A stretch of 8,561 nucleotides of DNA, from the NCBI GenBank assembly GCA_030609865.1, contig JAUWSZ010000065.1, positions 1 through 8,561 on the forward strand, read 5' to 3'. Origin of the DNA: a bacterium (GTDB lineage: Bacteria > Desulfobacterota > DSWW01). Below the pieces are notes generated by a model. The model ran no database searches and was not told the DNA's origin. It worked only from the letters and a program-made list of their open reading frames with translations. This document shows, piece by piece, positions 1-6,325 of the stretch (positions are counted from its first letter, which is position 1; every line of letters starts with the position of its first letter). The translations under genes and the position numbers were made by a program.

Positions 1-809
1 ACGGTTCGGCATACAGCAAGGTTGCCCTGGAGTACGGGATCTATCTCGCGGAGAGGTTCGGTGCCCAGATCACCGGACTGCACGTGGTGGACGACCGCGA
101 CCTCGAGGGGCCTCTGCTCAGCGACATCGTGGGGTCCCTCGGCTTCACGCCCTATCAGAACTACCTTCCCAAGTTCCGGAAGATCCTCGAAGACCGCGGC
201 GATCTGATTCTCGAGGTGTTCTGCAGCTCTTGTCAGGAGCGGTCCATCCGGCCAAAAGTGAAGAGGGTGTCCGGCACGGTGCCCGGCGAGATTGCGGAGG
301 AAGCGAAAAAAGTCGATCTCGTCATCATCGCGCAGCGGGGCGAACACGAACGGTGGTCGAGCGGGCTGCTGGGGTCGACCACCGAGTCCGTCGTCAGGAG
401 GTCGCCCAAGCCTGTTCTCGTCACGCCGGCCTCGTTCAGGGAATTCACAAACGTCCTCGTGGCTTACGACGGCAGCATCGAATCCAACCAGGCTCTAAAA
501 ACGACCTGCGAACTCTTTGCTTACAGTGACTCACGGCTGAACGCCATCGTCGTCACCCGAGACAGGAAACGATGCGAGGCTCTCACCCAAGAGATCGAAG
601 CCTTCGTAAGCCCGTACCAGACGGACGTCGAGATCGAGTGCCTCGAGGGAGAGCCGGCCAAGGAGATCCTGCGCTACGCGGAAGACAAGCGGATCGACCT
701 GATCGTCATGGGCGCCTTCGGCCACAGCCGGATCCACGATCTGATTCTGGGAGGGACAACTGCCTACATCATCCGAAACACGACCCTGCCGGTGCTCCTG
801 AACCGCTAG
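1..809 (+). CDS. Tandem universal stress protein (two UspA domains), 5' end outside the window
   Basis: The open frame enters from the left edge: base 3 onward reads GSAYSKVALEYGIYLAERFG, the start of a UspA fold just after the usual V-D-G-S strand, so only about 15-20 N-terminal residues are missing. About 268 residues are visible. The first UspA domain ends near the segment GLLGSTTESVVRR with PVLVTP, and a second begins at NVLVAYDGSIESNQAL and ends with GAFGHSRIHDLILGGTTAYIIR and LPVLL. The second domain keeps the G-2x-G-9x-G nucleotide-binding loop of ATP-binding Usp proteins, with GGT in place of the usual GS. In the first domain the loop is degenerate (GEHE instead of GxHG, shortened spacing), so it may not bind ATP. 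The GTG at 84 lies inside the fold and is not the start. It is convergent with the REC-CBS gene and overlaps it at the stop codon. Cytoplasmic; the partner is unknown, and regulation of the neighbouring transport system is only inference. Confidence 0.93.
   Translation, partial: GSAYSKVALEYGIYLAERFGAQITGLHVVDDRDLEGPLLSDIVGSLGFTPYQNYLPKFRKILEDRGDLILEVFCSSCQERSIRPKVKRVSGTVPGEIAEEAKKVDLVIIAQRGEHERWSSGLLGSTTESVVRRSPKPVLVTPASFREFTNVLVAYDGSIESNQALKTTCELFAYSDSRLNAIVVTRDRKRCEALTQEIEAFVSPYQTDVEIECLEGEPAKEILRYAEDKRIDLIVMGAFGHSRIHDLILGGTTAYIIRNTTLPVLLNR
806..809. other. Shared CTAG holding both stop codons of convergent genes
   Basis: The plus-strand Usp gene ends with TAG at 807-809 and the minus-strand REC-CBS gene ends with TAG read from 808 to 806. 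The palindrome CTAG therefore serves as both stops, with a four-base overlap and no intergenic space. No bidirectional terminator can sit between the genes; any terminator must lie inside the opposing coding sequence. Confidence 0.95.
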
Positions 810-1720
810 GGCTTCAAGACCGCTGCCAGTTCAAAGAAGAGATCCTGGTCCCGGATGACGCCCACGGCCTTCTCCTGTTCCACGACGAGCAAGCTGTACA
901 CATCGAGTTGGATCATCCTGTTTGCTGCCTCCATCAGGTTCGCGTTTGCCCGAACCGTGGGGGGTGAGCCTGACATGAGATCACCAACATGCTTCTTCAA
1001 CATATCCCGAGCCATGATGGTGAACATACCGGTGTGGCTCGGCGGCTCCAAATGGATCGAATCCGCCATCGAAGGCCGATTCCTGAGCAATTTCATATAG
1101 GGGGGCTGAAGCCCCTCCAGGAGATCCGTGAACTTGAGAATACCGATGACATTGTCCTGCTTGTCGAGGACAAGAACATCGCGCTGTCCTGTCTCCTTCA
1201 CGGTCGTGGTTCCCACGGCCTTCTCGAAGGACTGCAGGATCAATTCAATTGCATTCTCCACCGTGCTTTCTTCTCGAACCGTGCTGTAGGAAGAAAGGGG
1301 GACCATCACATCCCTCACCCCACGCTCTCCCTCGGAAACCCCTTGCTCCCGTGCGAAGGCCTCCCGAATCTTGAGAGCAAGCAGTTCTATGTCGCAGGGC
1401 TTGGTCAAATAGTCAAATACGCCGTCCCGCAGGCCCATCAGGGCGGAATCCGGGGTTCCGTGTCCGGTGAGCATGATGACCTGGGCCCGGGACTTCAACT
1501 TCCTGATTTCCCGCAGGGCCTCGTGGCCGTCCATGCCCGGCATCTTGATGTCGAGGACAACCACATCAACGTCCTGTTTTCTGATTTCCTCGAGTGCCTC
1601 GATTCCACTGCCCACTGCTGTAACCGAGAACCCACGCCTCGCAAGGATCGCCGCAGTGGTCTCGCGGAAACGATCCTCGTCATCAACGATCAGAACCCGT
1701 ATCTTTCCCTTTGTCTCCAT
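806..1720 (-). CDS. Response regulator receiver with C-terminal CBS domain pair
   Basis: A 304-residue cytoplasmic protein. Residues 7-125 are a REC domain with the acidic pair D13/D14, phospho-acceptor D57 in VLDIKMPGMDG, switch T85 in MLTGHG and K107 in TKP. Two CBS domains follow: roughly 136-205 (starts VRDVM, ends VIGILKFTDLL) and 245-304 (starts VGDLM, ends AVGVIRDQDL). CBS pairs (Bateman modules) commonly bind adenine nucleotides and often gate transporters or enzymes. There is no helix-turn-helix or AAA+ domain, so output by protein contact is inferred. The ATG at 1720 is preceded by GAGGGA at 1729-1734 with 8-base spacing. It lies 15 bases after the DASS transporter stop and is the last gene of the minus-strand run, which suggests it acts on that transporter or its receiver. 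The about 40 residues between the two CBS domains (206-244) are less easily assigned. Family call is firm; the ligand is not known. Confidence 0.93.
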   Translation of the reverse strand: METKGKIRVLIVDDEDRFRETTAAILARRGFSVTAVGSGIEALEEIRKQDVDVVVLDIKMPGMDGHEALREIRKLKSRAQVIMLTGHGTPDSALMGLRDGVFDYLTKPCDIELLALKIREAFAREQGVSEGERGVRDVMVPLSSYSTVREESTVENAIELILQSFEKAVGTTTVKETGQRDVLVLDKQDNVIGILKFTDLLEGLQPPYMKLLRNRPSMADSIHLEPPSHTGMFTIMARDMLKKHVGDLMSGSPPTVRANANLMEAANRMIQLDVYSLLVVEQEKAVGVIRDQDLFFELAAVLKP

Positions 1721-1735
1721 AGTCCCTGTCCCTCA

Positions 1736-3616
1736 TCAGATGCCCGGTAAGCCGCTGAAACCACGAAACATCCAATACGATCCGATCACCAGTAGAAGTA
1801 CAACATTGGCAATGATCCACATCGGAATCCCCACACGTAGGTAATCCTTCGGCTCCAGGTAACCGCTGGCGTAAACGATCGCATTGGGCGGGGTTCCGAT
1901 GACCAGGCAATAGGCAAAGCTGGAGGCCGCTGCTGTAGCCATGGTCATGAAAGGCAACATGACCGTACCGGGGTGAACGATTCCTACCATATTGAGCGTG
2001 ATCGGGCCGACAGAGGCAGCGGCCGGACCATCCGCCATGATCTGTGTAAGCCCTCCCGTAAGCACACTGGCCAGCCCGATCAAGGCCAGGCCCGAGTCCA
2101 GGCCGAAACGGGCCAGAGCATCCACCGCGGTGCGGGCCAGGAAATAGGCGGCACCGGATTCGTCGAGCACCTTGCCGAAGATGATCGCGCCGGCATAGAG
2201 CCAGACCACGCCCCAATCCACACGTTCCTGATAATCCCGCCAGTTGACGACTCCAGCCAGTATGTACGCCACGGCACCCGCCACGGCGACCACGCCGATC
2301 CCAAGCCGCACCGGGTAGATGCCCAAGTTGTAAAAGCTCTTTTCGGTGAACCAGAACCAGACCATGATCACGAAGATGACCACCGCCAGGATCTGATCCC
2401 GGTTCCACTTGCCCATCCGTTCGATATCTTCCTTCAGGTAGACCATGGCCGGGGAAAGATCCCGTGTGACCGGACGAAACCTCCTCTGGATGACGAACCA
2501 TGTCAGGGGCATCATGACGATCACAAAGGGCATGGCATAGGTGACCCACGTGAAGTAGCCGATATCCATGCCGAACATATCCTCCAAATAGGTCATCATA
2601 ATCACATTCCGGGCCCCGCCGCTTGGCGAACCGAAGCCGCCGATGTTGCAGGCCATCGCCACGGTGATCATGAGCATCTTGCCGAGTTCCATGTCCAGCG
2701 GTCCGTCTCCTGATTGACTGCCGCGGTGGAGGATGATGGCGATGGGGAGAAAGATGGCGGCCAGGGCGTGGTCCGATATGAACGAGGCAGACGGGGCGAT
2801 GACAACAATCATCACAAGCGTGATCGCCGCAACACTCGGCTTTGCCAGTTTATTGAAGAGCAGCAGACAGATGCGCTTGTCCACACCCGTCTTCACAAAG
2901 GCTGCCGCAAACATCAGGCTGCCCATGATGAACCAGCATGCGTCGCTCCAGTAAAGCGACGCGATTTCCTGACGCGATACGACACCCGTAAAGGTCAGCA
3001 GCAGTCCGATGCAGAAGGCAACGGCGGGCAGGGGTATGCAGCCTGTCAAGAAACAACCCACCGTGAAGACCATCATGCCCAGGGACACCTGCAGCTTCCA
3101 AACCCCCTTGTCAGCGACCTTCCGGTCCGCCTCGGGCAGATCTTCATATTTCAGCTGATCGTACCTCTGGCCGGCGGCTGCGACGATCGCCGACTTGTAC
3201 GCTTCGGCATCCATCCCCTGTACGAATTCCCGCGCCCGCGCCAGGTTCACCTTGTCGACCGGAATCCCGTTCTTCTTGCACCATTTCACATCCCGTTTCA
3301 GGAACCTGTCCCGGGTCATCGCCCCGTTGCGCATCGACTGTTCCATGATCTGGCAGGTCAACATCTCCCACTGCTCCAGATCAGACGCGGGCTTGTAAAA
3401 CAGCTCACGAGACAGGTGGTCAATCACAACGCGAGGCCCTATGCTATACTCGGTGCCCACATCGAGCATGCCCTTCGTGGGAGGCATGAGGAGCAAGGCA
3501 AACAAGATCAGAACAGGAAAGATGAATATTTTCCAATCGATGTACTTGTCGTAACCAACCGCCTTCTCTTTCTCCGCAGTCATGGCTCTGTCTCTCTTCG
3601 CCGTGTCACTTTTCAC
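1736..3616 (-). CDS. DASS/SLC13-type membrane transporter with divergent SNT motifs
   Basis: A 626-residue integral membrane protein of the divalent anion:Na+ symporter (ion transporter) superfamily. One hydrophobic segment lies at about 28-44, then about 128 hydrophilic residues (45-172), then a membrane core of roughly a dozen segments to the C-terminus. The family's inverted repeat is visible: SASFISDHALAAIFLP (276-291) with GGFGSPSGGARN (326-337), and LTQIMADGPAAASVGP (523-538) with VIGTPPNAI (572-580). In known DASS members the first element of each repeat holds SNT, which binds Na+ and substrate; here these are SDH (281-283) and ADG (528-530), and the first TPPN is replaced by GARN. Substrate is therefore unassigned. 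The GTG at 3616 overlaps the receiver stop as GTGA; an in-frame ATG at 3583 with GAGAG upstream is a credible alternative giving 615 residues. It is the equivalent of the REC-fused transporter at 6326-8392, but its receiver is the separate upstream gene. Confidence 0.9.
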   Translation of the reverse strand: MKSDTAKRDRAMTAEKEKAVGYDKYIDWKIFIFPVLILFALLLMPPTKGMLDVGTEYSIGPRVVIDHLSRELFYKPASDLEQWEMLTCQIMEQSMRNGAMTRDRFLKRDVKWCKKNGIPVDKVNLARAREFVQGMDAEAYKSAIVAAAGQRYDQLKYEDLPEADRKVADKGVWKLQVSLGMMVFTVGCFLTGCIPLPAVAFCIGLLLTFTGVVSRQEIASLYWSDACWFIMGSLMFAAAFVKTGVDKRICLLLFNKLAKPSVAAITLVMIVVIAPSASFISDHALAAIFLPIAIILHRGSQSGDGPLDMELGKMLMITVAMACNIGGFGSPSGGARNVIMMTYLEDMFGMDIGYFTWVTYAMPFVIVMMPLTWFVIQRRFRPVTRDLSPAMVYLKEDIERMGKWNRDQILAVVIFVIMVWFWFTEKSFYNLGIYPVRLGIGVVAVAGAVAYILAGVVNWRDYQERVDWGVVWLYAGAIIFGKVLDESGAAYFLARTAVDALARFGLDSGLALIGLASVLTGGLTQIMADGPAAASVGPITLNMVGIVHPGTVMLPFMTMATAAASSFAYCLVIGTPPNAIVYASGYLEPKDYLRVGIPMWIIANVVLLLVIGSYWMFRGFSGLPGI

Positions 3617-4074
3617 GAATCTTCAGTGTTGTCGTTGAAAACCGCCATCGGATGACTGATGATCTCGTCCACTTTCACGCCGCGAATCTTCTCCTCATGG
3701 GCCATCTTCTTGTCGTAGGCCTCTTCAATCTTCTCGAGCAGATCCGGTATATCGTACGGCTTCATCACGTAGTCGAAGGCTCCCAGTTTCAGCCCGTCCA
3801 CCGCAGACTCGACAGAGGCGTGCCCGGTGAGCATGATGACTTCTACCAACGGGTGTTCCTGTTTGAGTCGTCTCAGCACCTCCACCCCATCCATTCCGGG
3901 CATCTTCACATCCAGGACAACCACGTCGATGCGGTGCTCCCTCAAGACTTTGAGAGCGTCAGGCCCGTTGGTGGCAATCTGGACGTTCTCCATACCCCGT
4001 CTCCCCAAAAGGATCTTGGTCGTCGTTAGAAATCTCTCCTCGTCATCCACGATAAGTAGCCTTGCATTGCTCAT
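3613..4074 (-). CDS. Single-domain response regulator (REC) with charged C-terminal tail
   Basis: A 153-residue protein consisting of one REC domain (residues 4-122) and a tail of about 30 residues. The acidic pair is D10/D11, the phospho-acceptor D55 in VLDVKMPGMDG, the switch threonine T83 in MLTGHA and the lysine K105 in MKP. The sequence resembles NtrC-type receivers, but no AAA+ or DNA-binding domain follows, so it must act by protein contact or phosphotransfer. The ATG at 4074 has GGAGG at 4084-4088 with 9-base spacing. It follows the dCache kinase by 48 bases and overlaps the DASS transporter start by 4 bases, which makes that kinase its likely phosphodonor and that transporter its likely target. 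The tail (about 116-141) aligns by eye with the tail of the other stand-alone receiver, including a shared (M/V)DE(L/I)(L/I). Function of the tail is unknown. Confidence 0.93.
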   Translation of the reverse strand: MSNARLLIVDDEERFLTTTKILLGRRGMENVQIATNGPDALKVLREHRIDVVVLDVKMPGMDGVEVLRRLKQEHPLVEVIMLTGHASVESAVDGLKLGAFDYVMKPYDIPDLLEKIEEAYDKKMAHEEKIRGVKVDEIISHPMAVFNDNTEDS

Positions 4075-4122
4075 TGTCCCCGCCCTCCATGGGTTCCTGT
4101 AACCAACGGATTCTGCCAGAGC

Positions 4123-5820
4123 CTACGTTGTCGTCGGCAAAGGGAGGCGCACTGTAAACACCGTGCCCACATTCTCTTCGCTGTTGACCAGGATCTGCCC
4201 TCCCAGACGTTCCACGATTCCATAGATTGTGCTGAGGCCCAGCCCGGTACCCTGACCTACCGGTTTTGTCGTAAAAAACGGGAGAAAGATCTTCTCGACG
4301 ACCTTCGGGTCAATCCCGCATCCATTGTCCGCAACGGAAATCTTCACCGAATCGTCTTCGCGTTTTGAGGTTATCCGAATCTCGCCGTTCTCCTTCTTCT
4401 TGAGCGCATACAGGGCATTGTTCAGCAAGTTGAGCATGACCTGTTGGAGCTGAGACGGATCACTGGAGAACTCCGGGAGTTCCGGGTCGGACTCGTAACA
4501 GATGCGCACATTCTCCAGCTTGGCCTTCTGCTCGACCATACGGATCACTTCCGGGATGAATGACGCAAGATCGATCGTCTTCGAGACAGCGTCACTCTTG
4601 CGGGCAAAACTCAGCAATCCTTGCGTGATCTGCTTGCATCGATCAATCTGGATTGCGATCTGGTTGACGGAGTCAAGAACCATGCCGATGTTGGCTTTGT
4701 CCACGGCTTCACCGGTTTTGACCTCGTTCAGGATATCGGTCATCAACGTCTGTTCCGCCTTCATGACTTGCAAAGGGTTGTTGATCTCATGGGCTATTCC
4801 GACGCTCATCTCGCCCAATTCGGCAAACTTCCCCGCCATGATCAACTGGCTGCCCAACTGGCGTTTTTCCCTGTCGGACAAAACCAGTTGCCTCGCCTGA
4901 CTCGAGGCAAGCACGAAGGCCATCAACACGACGACCCCTCCTCCGGCCAGGATGATGGCGATCCCGATCACCCAGACACGGTACAGGGGCGCATAGGCCT
5001 CACGCGCCTCCTGCCGAACCACCAAGAGCCAGCCGGTAGGATCAAGCCTTCCGGTCGCGTTGACATATCGGGACCCCGTACTGTCGTCCGCAACGAAGGA
5101 AACGATACTGTTATCATCACTCTCGTAAAGATTGTGATCCGGATCGGCTTCCATGAGAGCCCCTCCAGAGCGACGGCGCGTCTGAAACATGCCCGACGCG
5201 TTGATGAGGTATGCTTCGCCCGTCCTTCCTACACGGAGGCTCTCAACGAGATCGTTGAAGAATTGGGTGTCGATCGTGGCGCGCACGTACCAGGTGGAGT
5301 GTTTGTCCTCTCTTTTGACGGCGATGACAAAATGAGGGAACTTCCTATAACCAAGGAACACATCGGAAATGTACACCCCTTTCTCCTGCACGGCACGGAA
5401 CCATTCTGCGTGAGCATAGTTTTTCCCCTCGAGGTCGTAGGAACCGACATAGGCAACGTGGTTGCCCTGCTCGTCGAAGACGCCCAGATCGAAGAAGGCC
5501 CGCGAGCTGCTCTGTAGGTCACGAAGAACTTGGGAGAGCAATCCTTCCCCCTGGAGTTCATCCAACCAATAGGAAGCAGCTGCGAAATTCAGATTCGCCA
5601 CCCTCTCTTCCAGGAACTGCTCGATCAGACGACGGTGACCCTCCGCGATACGGACGAGTTCGGAGGCCACCCGGCTCTGGAGATTCGTGCCGAAGTAATA
5701 CACCACCGTGCCGAAGACGACCGTCACGATGATGAAAGGCAACAGGAGCACCCGAACCAGGATCATTCGGCGGATACCCTTGAACCTTTGCCTGTCCCGG
5801 TCCTTTTCTTCAGGTTGCAC
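4123..5820 (-). CDS. dCache-type membrane sensor histidine kinase
   Basis: A 565-residue kinase starting at GTG 5820. A charged cytoplasmic stretch is followed by a transmembrane segment (about 21-45), an extracytoplasmic region (about 48-278) with double-Cache features (GKNYAHAEWF, GVYISDVFLGY, PHFVIAVKR, then a second lobe ending near TGWLLVV), and a second membrane segment (281-306). The catalytic core follows: phospho-acceptor H344 in AHEINNPL, N box MLNLLNNALYAL (about 462-473), G1 box DNGCGI (498-503), F box FLPFFTT (512-518) and G2 box GQGTGLGLS (522-530). Only about 37 residues separate the second membrane segment from the catalytic histidine, so there is no HAMP or PAS domain. Cache domains usually sense small extracellular molecules such as carboxylates or amino acids; the ligand here is unknown. 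A TTG 36 bases upstream (5856) keeps the frame open, but the GTG has a far better ribosome site. Located between the two stand-alone receivers, either of which could be its partner. Confidence 0.93.
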   Translation of the reverse strand: MQPEEKDRDRQRFKGIRRMILVRVLLLPFIIVTVVFGTVVYYFGTNLQSRVASELVRIAEGHRRLIEQFLEERVANLNFAAASYWLDELQGEGLLSQVLRDLQSSSRAFFDLGVFDEQGNHVAYVGSYDLEGKNYAHAEWFRAVQEKGVYISDVFLGYRKFPHFVIAVKREDKHSTWYVRATIDTQFFNDLVESLRVGRTGEAYLINASGMFQTRRRSGGALMEADPDHNLYESDDNSIVSFVADDSTGSRYVNATGRLDPTGWLLVVRQEAREAYAPLYRVWVIGIAIILAGGGVVVLMAFVLASSQARQLVLSDREKRQLGSQLIMAGKFAELGEMSVGIAHEINNPLQVMKAEQTLMTDILNEVKTGEAVDKANIGMVLDSVNQIAIQIDRCKQITQGLLSFARKSDAVSKTIDLASFIPEVIRMVEQKAKLENVRICYESDPELPEFSSDPSQLQQVMLNLLNNALYALKKKENGEIRITSKREDDSVKISVADNGCGIDPKVVEKIFLPFFTTKPVGQGTGLGLSTIYGIVERLGGQILVNSEENVGTVFTVRLPLPTTT

Positions 5821-6301
5821 CTTGCTCCATCTCCTTGAGCCGACGTAGGATAGCAAGAGGCGAGTCGCCCGGTGCTTTTTTAAGCAGCTCGTCCATCCGG
5901 GCCTCCTGCATCTGCATCTTGTTCATGACCCTTTTCTTGTAGGCGTCCTTGAGTACCTCGAGGAGATGTTCCAGTTCGCACGGCTTTTGCAGGTAGGAGT
6001 AGGCCCCGCTCCTCGTGCACTCCACGGCCGAATCAACCGACCCATGACCCGTGAGGATCACAACCTCCATCCAGTCGTGCTCCCTTTTGAGTGCCTCTAG
6101 CGTTTCCTCTCCGCTGATCCCGGGCATCTTCAGGTCGACGAGGGCAATATCGACGGGTTGCTTCCGCGCCTCCTCGATCGCCTTGTCGCCCCGGTTCACA
6201 CAGATCACGTGAAAGTCCCTTACTTCGAGTCGCTTCTTCATCGACTCCAGAAAGGGCTCCTCATCGTCCACGATCAAGAGGTTGATTTGGTTCTTTTCCA
6301 T
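5810..6301 (-). CDS. Single-domain response regulator (REC) with extended C-terminal tail
   Basis: A 163-residue protein: REC domain at residues 6-124 and a charged, probably helical tail to the end. The acidic pair is D12/D13, the phospho-acceptor D56 in LVDLKMPGISG, the switch threonine T84 in ILTGHG and the lysine K106 in QKP. There is no output domain. The ATG at 6301 has AGAGGAG at 6310-6316 with 8-base spacing. It lies 24 bases after the REC-transporter fusion and overlaps the dCache kinase start by 11 bases. The tail (about 118-140) resembles that of the receiver at 3613-4074 and then continues about 23 residues further. The protein could carry phosphoryl groups between the two kinases or compete with the receiver fused to the transporter; this is inference from position. 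Confidence 0.93.
   Translation of the reverse strand: MEKNQINLLIVDDEEPFLESMKKRLEVRDFHVICVNRGDKAIEEARKQPVDIALVDLKMPGISGEETLEALKREHDWMEVVILTGHGSVDSAVECTRSGAYSYLQKPCELEHLLEVLKDAYKKRVMNKMQMQEARMDELLKKAPGDSPLAILRRLKEMEQGAT
5825..5836 (-). promoter_or_regulatory. Ribosome binding site that sets the dCache kinase start
   Basis: On the minus strand AAGGAG (5836-5831) stands 10 bases before the GTG at 5820, with a second GGAG (5828-5825) 4 bases before it. Both lie inside the 3' end of the upstream receiver gene. The only upstream alternative is a TTG at 5856 without a comparable site. The chosen start gives an 11-base overlap with the receiver's stop, typical of translational coupling. Confidence 0.65.
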
Positions 6302-6325
6302 ATTAATTTCTCCTCTTATGGGAAG

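Noticed and set aside
84..86. GTG as the start of the universal stress protein
   Set aside because: The frame is open upstream and encodes the first helix and strand of a UspA domain, so the true start lies before the window.
989..1750. Plus-strand open frame of about 253 codons opposite the REC-CBS gene
   Set aside because: No domain resemblance; shadow of a well-supported REC and CBS coding frame.
1683..2549. Minus-strand open frame in another phase within the transporter gene
   Set aside because: Gly, Arg and His-rich shadow translation; the overlapping frame carries the conserved transporter motifs.
2714..3655. Plus-strand open frame of about 313 codons opposite the transporter gene
   Set aside because: Low-complexity charged composition with no recognisable domain; the minus strand carries a clear membrane transporter.
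4092..4104. Small inverted repeat GGTT-AACC in the gap between kinase and receiver
   Set aside because: A four-base stem without a T-run; too weak to call a terminator or operator.
4075..4122. Possible internal promoter in the largest gap of the operon
   Set aside because: Only a ribosome binding site is clear; no convincing -35/-10 or -24/-12 elements were seen in 48 bases.
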